DNA of 45,920 nt, taken from a bacterium (GTDB lineage Bacteria; Bacteroidota; Bacteroidia; Bacteroidales; Bacteroidaceae). Positions 1 through 7,265 of this stretch are shown piece by piece. The translations under genes and the position numbers were made by a program. Under the pieces are notes generated by a model. That model saw only the letters and a list, made by a program, of their open reading frames with translations. It was not told the origin of the DNA and did no database searches. The DNA is taken from the NCBI GenBank assembly GCA_004559785.1, contig SFXD01000004.1, forward strand, positions 1 through 45,920, written 5' to 3'. The stretch's first letter is position 1. Each line of letters starts with the position of its first letter.

Positions 1-2
1 AT

Positions 3-1001
3 AAGGGCAATGGCCATTATCGTTTCCTCATTGACGAATCCGACTTGAAGACAGTAAATGGAAATGAAGGAGAGATATTCAAACTGTACTATACCACCTC
101 TGCCGACATGAAGGAGGGTGTATATCCCATCACCTTGTCCAATGTCGTGTTGGTGTACGAAACAGAAGAGAAAAACGAGCATGGCCTTAATGTCCTTGGC
201 GTGACAGAAATTGCTACCTCCACGTCGTACGTCCAGATAGGGGATGCCAAGGGTGCTGTTCAATTGACGGGCGAGATACCTTCTTTCGTGTCGGAGACGC
301 TTGCCAACGGAGCTGTCTCGTCAGTAGACCTTTCAGCAGCCACTCACGTCTACGGAACCCTGCCTATGGTAGATGGCATCAGCTATACCTTCGGTGAGGG
401 AACTGAGGTGGACGAAGTGACGTACGGCAGGACTTTCGAAAAGAACTTCGGTACCGTCTGCTTGCCATTCGCAACACAGAGTGACGAGACCGTGCAGTAC
501 TATCAACTCATCGAAGTAACGGACGAGTACATGACCTTCGAGCCAGTTGACGACCTGCCAGCCAATACTCCGGCTATCTTCAAGGTTATGAATAAGACTC
601 TCAGCGCATCTGCCCAGAACGTAGTCCTTGCCAAGGCCGATGTAGAGTCAACAGGTCTCACCGAGACAGCCGACTGGAGCATGAAGGGCACTTTTGCCGA
701 GGTTCAGTTGGATCCCGCAACACAGGAGTCGGCAATATACTACATTAGCAACGACAAGTTCGTATATGCCAACATGGCGTTTACTGCCGCTCCTTTCAGG
801 GCATGGTTTGAGACACCTTCTGAGAATGCAGCCAAGTCCTTCTCCCTACTAATCAACGAGGAAGAAGCCGATGGCATCAACTGCATCGAGCACGAGGATG
901 GCAAGGTTTCTGTGGTATATGATATTGCTGGTCGTATGTTAGGTTCAGAGAAGAGAAACACTATTAACATTAAGAACAAGAAAAAATATTTTGTCAGATG
1001 A
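3..1001 (+). CDS. Surface/secreted protein, 3' part (5' end outside window)
   Basis: The frame is open through the left edge, so the true start lies outside the window and the first in-frame TTG (45) is not a credible start. About 332 residues are visible. The first 55 or so resemble the end of a cohesin-like beta-sandwich (alternating hydrophobic strands with GVYPITLSNV). A second beta-rich part follows (FGTVCLPFA, DDLPANTPAIFKV, around residues 145-200 of the visible part), of a type common in secreted Prevotella and Bacteroides proteins. The C-terminus, VVYDIAGRML then NIKNKKKYFVR, is the short terminal module often seen on such proteins. The stop codon overlaps the start of the next small gene by 4 bp (ATGA). 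Function is unknown; a cell-surface or secreted carbohydrate- or protein-binding role is inferred from the domain style only. Confidence 0.75.
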   Translation, partial: KGNGHYRFLIDESDLKTVNGNEGEIFKLYYTTSADMKEGVYPITLSNVVLVYETEEKNEHGLNVLGVTEIATSTSYVQIGDAKGAVQLTGEIPSFVSETLANGAVSSVDLSAATHVYGTLPMVDGISYTFGEGTEVDEVTYGRTFEKNFGTVCLPFATQSDETVQYYQLIEVTDEYMTFEPVDDLPANTPAIFKVMNKTLSASAQNVVLAKADVESTGLTETADWSMKGTFAEVQLDPATQESAIYYISNDKFVYANMAFTAAPFRAWFETPSENAAKSFSLLINEEEADGINCIEHEDGKVSVVYDIAGRMLGSEKRNTINIKNKKKYFVR

Positions 1002-1153
1002 AAAAACCATATTTAGTTCCTAAGACTACATGTATCAATGTCTCACATTCCGGAGTCCTGTTGTCGGCTTCCTCTATCATCATTCCAAGTGGAGGTGAAG
1101 GTAATGGAAATACCAACGACTCCAAGAGCGAGGATTGGAACATCTGGTCATAG
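998..1153 (+). CDS. Small 51-aa peptide, MKKxYxxP-type, coupled to the upstream surface protein
   Basis: An ATG at 998 overlaps the upstream stop by 4 bp (ATGA), the arrangement of translationally coupled genes. The product starts MKKPYLVPKT, has a hydrophobic middle (SGVLLSASSIII), then a Gly/Asn/Ser-rich segment, and ends DWNIWS. Short orphan peptides starting MKK-aromatic-x-x-P and ending in an acidic, Trp-containing tail recur in gut Bacteroidales beside secreted proteins. I know of no assigned function. It has no Cys cluster or clear membrane span. A hairpin about 95 bp downstream could terminate the unit. Coding status is supported by coupling and family-like pattern, not by a known domain. 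Confidence 0.6.
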   Translation: MKKPYLVPKTTCINVSHSGVLLSASSIIIPSGGEGNGNTNDSKSEDWNIWS

Positions 1154-1246
1154 TGTTAAATGTATTTAATTATGTGTTTGAGTATGTGAATACTCTGTGA
1201 CTTGACTATTTAGTCGTTTTATTGATGTTTTAGTTAGATTCACTCG

Positions 1247-1278
1247 CTGCCTCTCCCTGCCTTAGTGGGGGGAGGCAG
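1247..1278 (+). terminator. Hairpin terminator after the 51-aa peptide gene
   Basis: An 11-bp stem (one G-U pair) formed by CTGCCTCTCCC and GGGGGAGGCAG lies about 95 bp after the stop. The following sequence (TAATTTATGG) is only weakly T-rich, so intrinsic termination is plausible but not certain. Confidence 0.55.
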
Positions 1279-1382
1279 TAATTTATGGAACGCCCCCTTA
1301 TGTGCGTCTTCCTAATCCAAAACAGTGTTTCCTCGGCGCAGATGTACCAAGATGCTTGAGGAGGTGCTATTTGTCAGCAGGC

Positions 1383-1463
1383 GTGCTTTTGCCAAACACC
1401 ATGTGAGTTTTTGCCAAACATTGTGTGCGTTTAAGCCAAACTCTGAGTGCGTTTAAGCTAAAC
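1383..1463. repeat. Tandem array, 4 units, 22-bp period (GCCAAAC core)
   Basis: The core GCCAAAC starts at 1391, 1413 and 1435, and a variant GCTAAAC at 1457: exactly 22 bp apart each time. Units carry an imperfect dyad of the form GTTTnnnnnAAAC. It lies in the 588-bp spacer before mmdA, with no coding content, and is followed 35 bp later by a second array of different sequence. Confidence 0.85.
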
Positions 1464-1497
1464 TATAAAGTAGAAGTCTTAATGCCTACTTGCCAGT

Positions 1498-1558
1498 AAG
1501 GTTAATAACCTTAGTGGCGCAAGGTTAATAACCTTAATGCTGTAAGGTTAATAACCTT
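1498..1558. repeat. Tandem array, 3 palindromes, 23-bp period (AAGGTTAATAACCTT)
   Basis: Three identical 15-bp palindromes (6-bp arms, AAT centre) start at 1498, 1521 and 1544, exactly 23 bp apart, separated by 8-bp spacers of unrelated sequence. The last ends about 137 bp before the mmdA -7 element. The rest of the 1154-1741 spacer shows the hairpin at 1247-1278, the 22-bp array, and the promoter at 1695, and nothing else I can name. Confidence 0.9.
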
Positions 1559-1694
1559 ATCGGCATAGGAGATATATTCCTTCGGCTGGCAAAGTAAGGT
1601 ATGATAGCTCTCGCATAAGTATGTGTGCCGGGTTATTTTCGTGCCATCCCACAAAAAATATCATGTCCTACGGGCAAGGTATTGCTTTTTTTTG

Positions 1695-1703
1695 TAACTT
1701 TGC
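1695..1703 (+). promoter_or_regulatory. Bacteroidetes -7 element for the mmd operon
   Basis: TAACTTTGC matches TAnnTTTG and is preceded by a T-rich run. No clear TTTG -33 element is seen at the usual distance. It lies about 40 bp before the mmdA ATG. Confidence 0.7.
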
Positions 1704-1741
1704 ACGGTATTTTGAACTTACACCATTATTATAAATAGGAA

Positions 1742-3313
1742 ATGAGCACTCAAGCAGAAAAAATCAAGGAGCTCATCGAGCTCCGTGCCAAAGCTCGTGT
1801 CGGCGGCGGCGAGAAGGCTATCGAGAAACAGCATGAGAAGGGCAAGTATACGGCCCGCGAGCGTATAGCAATGCTGTTGGACGAAGGTAGCTTCGAGGAG
1901 ATGGACATGTTCGTGCAGCATCGTTGTACGAACTTCGGAATGGAGAAGAAGCACTACCTCGGCGATGGCGTGGTGACCGGTAGCGGTACCATCGACGGAC
2001 GTCTGGTCTACGTCTTCGCACAGGACTTCACCGTCAGCGCAGGCTCGCTGAGCGAGATGCTTGCCAGCAAGATATGCAAGGTGATGGACATAGCCATGAA
2101 GGTTGGTGCTCCAGTTATCGGACTCAACGACTCCGGCGGCGCACGCCTGCAGGAAGGTATCAACGCCCTGGCAGGCTATTCGGAGATATTCCAGCGCAAC
2201 ATCATGGCAAGCGGCGTGATACCACAGATTAGTGCCATCATGGGTCCCTGTGCCGGAGGTGCGGTGTACAGCCCAGCCCTTACGGACTTCACGCTGATGA
2301 TAGAGAACACGAGCTACATGTTCCTGACGGGTCCCGGTCCTGTCAAGGCCGTGCTCGGCGAGGTGGTAACGCAGGAGCAGTTGGGCGGTGCCAGCGTACA
2401 TAGCACCAAGAGTGGAGTTACGCATTTCACCGCTTCAAGCGAGGAGGAAGGCATAGCCCTCATAAAGAAACTGTTCAGCTACATCCCGCAGAACAACATG
2501 GAGAAGACTCCTCGCGTGGCTTGCACCGACCCCATCAACCGCCAGGAGGACTTCCTCAACGAGATTCTGCCCGACAATCCCAACCAGCCATACGACATGT
2601 ACGAGGTGATAGCCGGGATTGTTGACAACGGGGAGTTCCTTGAGGTTCAGCCCAAGTATGCCAAGAACATCATCATCGGTTTCGCACGCTTCAACGGACA
2701 GAGCGTAGGTATCGTAGCCAACCAGCCCAAGCAGTTGGCAGGTGTGCTCGACTGCAACGCCAGCCGCAAGGCAGCCCGTTTCGTACGCTTCTGCGACAGC
2801 TTCAACATACCCATCGTAACGTTGGTCGACGTGCCGGGCTTCCTGCCGGGTACGGGACAGGAGTACAATGCCGTCATACTGCACGGTGCCAAGTTGCTCT
2901 ATGCCTACGGCGAGTGTACCGTGCCAAAGGTTACGGTTACCCTGCGCAAGAGCTATGGCGGAAGCCACATCGTGATGAGCTGCAAGCAGTTGCGTGGTGA
3001 TGCCAACTACGCATGGCCCAGTGCCGAGATTGCCGTGATGGGAGCCAGTGGCGCTGCCAGCGTGCTGTATGCCAAGGAGGCAAAGGCCCTGAAGACGGAA
3101 GGCAAGGACGAGGAAGCCAAGGCGTTCATCAAGGAGAAGGAGGCAGAGTACGAGAACCTGTTCTCCAACCCATACCAGGCAGCTAAGTACGGCTACATCG
3201 ATGACGTCATCGAGCCTCGCAACACACGCTTCCGCATCATCCGCGCATTGGAGCAGCTGCAGAACAAGAGGCTGACCAACCCTGCCAAGAAGCATGGCAA
3301 CATCCCATTGTAA
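1742..3313 (+). CDS. mmdA: Methylmalonyl-CoA decarboxylase carboxyltransferase (alpha) subunit
   Basis: This cytoplasmic subunit moves the carboxyl group of (S)-methylmalonyl-CoA to the biotin carrier encoded two genes downstream, forming propionyl-CoA. The 523 residues have the two crotonase-fold halves of acyl-CoA carboxyltransferases. The N half contains NDSGGARLQEG and the oxyanion-hole stretch GPCAGGAVYSP; the C half contains a second stretch, RKSYGGSHIVMS. Length fits the family (about 510-520). The start at 1742 follows an A-rich leader (AATAGGAA). The same subunit family also serves propionyl-CoA and other acyl-CoA carboxylases; the OadG-, biotin-carrier- and OadB-like genes that follow identify the Na+-pumping decarboxylase instead. 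It is probably the first gene of a four-gene operon. Confidence 0.93.
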   Translation: MSTQAEKIKELIELRAKARVGGGEKAIEKQHEKGKYTARERIAMLLDEGSFEEMDMFVQHRCTNFGMEKKHYLGDGVVTGSGTIDGRLVYVFAQDFTVSAGSLSEMLASKICKVMDIAMKVGAPVIGLNDSGGARLQEGINALAGYSEIFQRNIMASGVIPQISAIMGPCAGGAVYSPALTDFTLMIENTSYMFLTGPGPVKAVLGEVVTQEQLGGASVHSTKSGVTHFTASSEEEGIALIKKLFSYIPQNNMEKTPRVACTDPINRQEDFLNEILPDNPNQPYDMYEVIAGIVDNGEFLEVQPKYAKNIIIGFARFNGQSVGIVANQPKQLAGVLDCNASRKAARFVRFCDSFNIPIVTLVDVPGFLPGTGQEYNAVILHGAKLLYAYGECTVPKVTVTLRKSYGGSHIVMSCKQLRGDANYAWPSAEIAVMGASGAASVLYAKEAKALKTEGKDEEAKAFIKEKEAEYENLFSNPYQAAKYGYIDDVIEPRNTRFRIIRALEQLQNKRLTNPAKKHGNIPL

Positions 3314-3338
3314 AACAAAATAAACGAGACAAGGAAAT

Positions 3339-3674
3339 ATGACGTTTCTCACAATAACTCCTGCTGCCTGGTACATGGCAGGCATCAGCGTATGTGTGGT
3401 ATTCTGCATCCTGCTGGTTCTGGTCTTCGTGCTTGTCTTCTTCGGATATATCGCAAGGCAGAATCCCGCAAACCTGTTCCACCATAAGCACGCATCTACC
3501 CCAGCCTTGGCTCCCGGAATACATGCCGACGAGGCTGAGGGAGAGGCCCTTGCCGCCGTGGCAGCAGCAGTATACCTATATTTGAACAGTGGCCATGATG
3601 AGGAGAGTGGCGTGGTGACCATCGACAACTCGAGACCATCCAACTGGCACGCAGTATTAAACCCAAGATTATAA
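3339..3674 (+). CDS. mmdD: Methylmalonyl-CoA decarboxylase delta (OadG-like) subunit
   Basis: A 111-residue protein with one strong transmembrane segment near the N-terminus (about residues 14-36) followed by a soluble tail ending in a segment rich in polar and acidic residues. This is the OadG/MmdD pattern, a small anchor and assembly subunit that holds the carboxyltransferase to the membrane pump. It starts 25 bp after mmdA and ends 16 bp before the biotin carrier gene, so the four genes are likely co-transcribed. The Ala-rich stretch EGEALAAVAAAVYLYLN is typical of the region after the anchor in this family. Sequence conservation is low in OadG proteins, so the assignment rests on size, topology and gene order. 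Confidence 0.85.
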   Translation: MTFLTITPAAWYMAGISVCVVFCILLVLVFVLVFFGYIARQNPANLFHHKHASTPALAPGIHADEAEGEALAAVAAAVYLYLNSGHDEESGVVTIDNSRPSNWHAVLNPRL

Positions 3675-3690
3675 TAACACAGAGAGGAAA

Positions 3691-4116
3691 ATGAAAGAGT
3701 TCAAGTTTAAGATAAGCGGCAAGGAGCATACAGCCCATGTCGTAGAGCATGAAGGCGCACTTGAGGTGACCATCGACGGCAACATATATACCGTAGACCT
3801 GCCAGAGCGCAAGCCTGCAGCCAAGCCTGTAGTGAAGCCCGCCGTGGCACAGTCGGCACCAGTAGCCGCCGCACCGGCTGCATCAAAGCCTGTGGCAGCC
3901 GGAGCAAATACCGTAACGGCTCCGCTGAACGGCAAGATAGTTCAGGTGATGGTGAAGGTGGGCGACCAGGTGAATGCCGGAGACATGGTATGTACACTGG
4001 AAGCCATGAAGATGGAGAACAGCATAACGGCAGAGTCCTCGGGTACGGTCAAGGCCGTGCTCGTCAACCCCGGCGACCAGGTAGACGGTGGACAGGGCTT
4101 GGTAGAGTTGGCATAG
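3691..4116 (+). CDS. mmdC: Biotin carrier (gamma) subunit of methylmalonyl-CoA decarboxylase
   Basis: A 141-residue biotinyl-domain protein. The N-terminal 30-40 residues form a small beta-strand region, residues about 45-72 are an Ala/Pro/Val-rich flexible linker, and the last 70 residues are a biotinyl/lipoyl domain. The biotinylation motif EAMKMEN puts the modified lysine at about residue 107. It accepts CO2 from methylmalonyl-CoA at MmdA and delivers it to the membrane subunit MmdB, where decarboxylation drives Na+ export. It lies 16 bp after mmdD and 43 bp before mmdB. Confidence 0.93.
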   Translation: MKEFKFKISGKEHTAHVVEHEGALEVTIDGNIYTVDLPERKPAAKPVVKPAVAQSAPVAAAPAASKPVAAGANTVTAPLNGKIVQVMVKVGDQVNAGDMVCTLEAMKMENSITAESSGTVKAVLVNPGDQVDGGQGLVELA

Positions 4117-4159
4117 GTGAAGGTAGCAATAGTCTTACTAATACTAATTAACCTCTGAC

Positions 4160-5449
4160 ATGAATAGTAAAATCAAGTTTGTTGGAATCCTGTCCCTCAT
4201 GTTGCTGATAGCCATGCCAGCCCTTGCAGCAGGCTTTGACGCACAGGAGGGAATGTCCAAGTTCTTTGAAGAAATGGGCTTCATCAGTTTCTTCATGGGT
4301 GAGGGATGGAAGAATGCCGTGATGCTTTTCATAGGATGCGTCCTGCTATACCTTGCCATCAAGAAGGAGTACGAGCCCCTGCTGCTGCTGCCCATCGCCT
4401 TCGGAATGATATTGACCAACTTGCCCGGAGCAGGCATGTTCGACTCGGAGATGTGGAACAACGAGTTCCTCAACGCCGACAGTCCCAACTATCACAGCTA
4501 TGGCTACATCATGGCGCATGGCGGCCTGTTAGACATACTGTACATAGGAGTCAAGGCAGGTGTGTACCCATGCCTCATATTCCTTGGAGTAGGTGCCATG
4601 ACCGACTTTGGTCCCCTGATTGCCAACCCAAAGAGCCTCCTGCTCGGAGCCGCCGCACAGATAGGCATCTTCGCCACCTTCCTGGTGACGCAGCTCGACC
4701 TGCCCATCTTCGGCTTCTCGCCTGCACAGGCAGCGTCCATAGGCATCATTGGCGGAGCGGACGGACCCACGGCAATCTTCCTTACGAGCAAGCTGGCTCC
4801 CGAGCTGCTTGGTCCCATCGCCGTCGCAGCATATAGCTACATGGCATTGGTGCCAGTCATCCAGCCGCCCATCATGAAGCTGCTGACCACGTCGAAGGAG
4901 CGCAAGATACGCATGTCGCAGTTGCGCGTGGTGAGCAAGAAGGAGAAGATTGTGTTCCCCATCATTGTAGCCATCGTAGTGTCGCTCACCGTACCCTCGG
5001 CAGCAACGCTAATCGGCTGCCTCATGCTTGGCAACCTGATGAAGGAGAGCGGAGTGGTGGATAGGCTGAGCAAGGCAGCGCAGAACGAGCTGAACAACAT
5101 CGTGGTGATATGCCTCGGTCTAACCGTAGGTGCCACGGCTACGGCCTCCTCGTTCATGAACTGGCAGACCCTCGGCATCCTCGCCGTAGGTATCGTGGCG
5201 TTTGGCATCGGTTCGGCATCGGGCGTCATCATGGCAAAGATCATGAACCTTTTCCTCAAGGAGAAGATCAATCCCCTGATTGGTTCGGCTGGAGTAAGTG
5301 CCGTGCCCATGGCGGCACGCGTGAGCCAGACCGTGGGACAGGAGGCCGACAAGCGCAACTTCCTGCTCATGCATGCCATGGGCCCCAACGTGGCAGGAGT
5401 GATAGGCTCTGCCGTGGCAGCAGGCATCTTGCTCAGCTTCCTGGGATAA
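4160..5449 (+). CDS. mmdB: Sodium-pumping decarboxylase beta subunit
   Basis: A 429-residue polytopic membrane protein of the OadB/MmdB/GcdB family, the Na+ channel that decarboxylates carboxybiotin and exports Na+. Seen: a hydrophobic N-terminus, many membrane segments, and family stretches such as IGIIGGADGPTAIF (a conserved Asp in a Gly-rich loop), the segment with PVIQPPIMKLLTT, and GSAGVSAVPMAARV near the C-terminus. Length fits the family (about 400-435). It is the last gene of the mmdA-D-C-B set; the order resembles the Veillonella mmd operon, but no mmdE-like small gene is seen. A nested hairpin follows the stop. Confidence 0.93.
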   Translation: MNSKIKFVGILSLMLLIAMPALAAGFDAQEGMSKFFEEMGFISFFMGEGWKNAVMLFIGCVLLYLAIKKEYEPLLLLPIAFGMILTNLPGAGMFDSEMWNNEFLNADSPNYHSYGYIMAHGGLLDILYIGVKAGVYPCLIFLGVGAMTDFGPLIANPKSLLLGAAAQIGIFATFLVTQLDLPIFGFSPAQAASIGIIGGADGPTAIFLTSKLAPELLGPIAVAAYSYMALVPVIQPPIMKLLTTSKERKIRMSQLRVVSKKEKIVFPIIVAIVVSLTVPSAATLIGCLMLGNLMKESGVVDRLSKAAQNELNNIVVICLGLTVGATATASSFMNWQTLGILAVGIVAFGIGSASGVIMAKIMNLFLKEKINPLIGSAGVSAVPMAARVSQTVGQEADKRNFLLMHAMGPNVAGVIGSAVAAGILLSFLG

Positions 5450-5488
5450 ACGTGACGACCACGTCGTATGAGCGACGTTGAAACATGG

Positions 5489-5546
5489 AGCCAACGAATA
5501 CACCTTGTGCAGGACGTACCACTAACAAGGCGGGCATTCGTTGGCT
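5489..5546 (+). terminator. Nested hairpin between mmdB and xseA
   Basis: A perfect 11-bp outer stem (AGCCAACGAAT, 5489-5499, with ATTCGTTGGCT, 5536-5546) encloses a second 6-bp stem (CCTTGT, 5503-5508, with ACAAGG, 5525-5530). It is followed by TCAATATTTATA. It probably terminates the mmd operon; the two-tier fold is more elaborate than a simple terminator. Confidence 0.65.
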
Positions 5547-5580
5547 TCAATATTTATATATATATAATAAGGTATAGAGA

Positions 5581-6843
5581 ATGGAGACTTATACCCTGCT
5601 GCAGCTGAATGGCATGGTCAGGCAACTGGTGGAGTCCACCCTCGACGGAGAATACTGGGTGGAAGGCGAGTTGCTTGATGCCCGTGTGGCTGCCAACGGA
5701 CATTTCTACGGAGAACTCGTCCAGAAGGAAGACGATGGCAGGGTGATAGTGGCACGAGCGCGTGTCAACTGCTGGGCAAGGCAGTTCGCCGTGCTGCACA
5801 TGCGCTTCCGGCACGAGACCGGAGAGACCCTGCGCTCGGGCATACGTGTAAGGATACTGGTGAGAATCACGTTCCACGAGCAGTACGGCTATGCCTTGAA
5901 CATGCTGGATGCCGACACCACGTTCACCATGGGCGACATGCTGCGCCGCCGCAGGGAGATACTGAGGCAACTGGAGGCAGACGGCATCCTCGACGACAAC
6001 AAGACCCTCGCCCTGCCAAGGCTCACCAACCGCATCGCAGTCGTCAGCAGCGAGACGGCAGCTGGCTACGGAGACTTCCGCGACCAGTTGCTCAACAATC
6101 CTTACGGGCTGAGGTTCGAGGTAGACCTATATCCCGCCTTGATGCAGGGAGCAGGGGTGACGGACAGCATAATGCAGGCATTCGACAGGCTGCTTGGCTC
6201 GGGAAGGGAGTACCACGCAATAGTCGTCATCAGGGGCGGCGGAGCTACGGGAGACCTCAGCGACTTCGACAGCTATCCCCTTGCCTGCCTCGTGGCGCAG
6301 AGCCCCCTGCCCGTCATCGTAGGCATAGGACACGACAGGGACGAGACCGTACTCGACTACGTGGCACACACTCGTGTAAAGACTCCCACGGCAGCGGCAT
6401 CCTTCCTCGTAGACCACCAGCTGGAGGAACTGTCCGTGCTCGGCTCCCTCGTGGATGGCATACACCAGGGAGTAATCCTGTGCATCGAAAGGGAGAGGGA
6501 GAGGCTTTCACGCCTGACGGCGGTAATGCCGATGGCAGTGGCGCGTGTGTGCGATGCCATGCGAGCAAGGGTGGATGTTGCGTGGCAGAGAATGACCACA
6601 GCCACAGCGCAACGCATCGAAAGGGAGTCGCACAGGCTCGACCTCATCAGCCAGCGGCTCTCCTCACTCGACCCCGAACGCTTGCTGAGGCTCGGCTATA
6701 GCATTACCCTGCACGAAGGCAGGATAGTGCGCAACGTAGAGCAACTGTCACCCGGGGACGTGATAACAACCAGGCTTGAAGGCGGCACCATTACGTCCAC
6801 GGTGCAGGATTGTGCCCCCCGAGTGGAGACGACGGAGCCGTGA
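5581..6843 (+). CDS. xseA: Exodeoxyribonuclease VII large subunit
   Basis: The large subunit of the single-strand-specific nuclease ExoVII, which works with XseB in recombination and mismatch-linked DNA processing. The 420 residues show an N-terminal OB-fold (about residues 1-100) and the central catalytic domain with IAVVSSETAAGYGDF, VIRGGGATGDLSDFD (the Gly-rich family signature) and VGIGHDRDETVLDYVAHTRVKTPTAAA. A helical, Arg-rich segment then ends in LGYSITLHEGRIV. The start follows an A/T-rich leader containing AATAAGGTAT, the same leader element that precedes nrdD. xseB follows after 192 bp rather than directly. Confidence 0.93.
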   Translation: METYTLLQLNGMVRQLVESTLDGEYWVEGELLDARVAANGHFYGELVQKEDDGRVIVARARVNCWARQFAVLHMRFRHETGETLRSGIRVRILVRITFHEQYGYALNMLDADTTFTMGDMLRRRREILRQLEADGILDDNKTLALPRLTNRIAVVSSETAAGYGDFRDQLLNNPYGLRFEVDLYPALMQGAGVTDSIMQAFDRLLGSGREYHAIVVIRGGGATGDLSDFDSYPLACLVAQSPLPVIVGIGHDRDETVLDYVAHTRVKTPTAAASFLVDHQLEELSVLGSLVDGIHQGVILCIERERERLSRLTAVMPMAVARVCDAMRARVDVAWQRMTTATAQRIERESHRLDLISQRLSSLDPERLLRLGYSITLHEGRIVRNVEQLSPGDVITTRLEGGTITSTVQDCAPRVETTEP

Positions 6844-7035
6844 CATCACCCCCCCTGTATGGCGCATGGCACGCTTGGAAAGACCGACCGCCGCAACGCC
6901 CACAGACAATGCACGACAGCAGGTTGACGGCATTACACGAGGTGAGACGCTACGGCAACGCTATTGGGATGATTATCACCAGAACATTCATTTACGAAAC
7001 TTGAGTAACAAATTCACAGAACAGCCCATAGGAGC

Positions 7036-7242
7036 ATGAAGGCAATGAAGGAAAAGGAAATGACTTACGAGAAAGCCATGGAAAGGCTGGAGGAAATATC
7101 GCTCCAACTGGAGAACAACAAACTGGGCATCGACCAGATAGCAGGATGCCTGAAGGAGGCCAAGACGCTCGCCGCATTCTGCCGCGAGCAATTGGTGGCA
7201 ACGGAAGAGGACGTCAGGAAGATCCTTGCCGAAAAAGAATGA
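7036..7242 (+). CDS. xseB: Exodeoxyribonuclease VII small subunit
   Basis: A 68-residue, mostly helical protein with the XseB pattern TYEKAMERLEEISLQLENN, then LGIDQIAGCLKEAKTLAAFCREQL and an EEDVRKIL tail. About 17 or more copies bind one XseA and activate the nuclease. The start at 7036 (MKAMKEKEM) is chosen for length; later in-frame ATGs at 7045 and 7060 are possible and would remove 3 or 8 residues. It lies downstream of xseA on the same strand, separated by an apparently non-coding 192-bp gap in which I see no promoter. Confidence 0.88.
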   Translation: MKAMKEKEMTYEKAMERLEEISLQLENNKLGIDQIAGCLKEAKTLAAFCREQLVATEEDVRKILAEKE

Positions 7243-7265
7243 GACATAACCTAAATACTACGACA

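Noticed and set aside
1383..1558. The repeat arrays as a CRISPR array
   Set aside because: Repeats are only 7-15 bp with 8-15 bp connectors, two different repeats are side by side, and no cas genes are in the window.
2435..3643. Long minus-strand open frame opposite mmdA/mmdD (402 codons)
   Set aside because: It lies wholly antisense to strongly conserved genes and has no family-like motif; it is a by-product of codon bias in GC-rich genes.
4306..4836. 176-codon plus-strand frame inside mmdB
   Set aside because: Shifted frame of mmdB with His/Arg-rich composition typical of a shadow.
6776..7039. 87-codon plus-strand frame bridging xseA and xseB
   Set aside because: It begins inside xseA in another frame, is Arg/Pro-rich with no domain, and has no promoter; the ATGA contact with xseB looks accidental.
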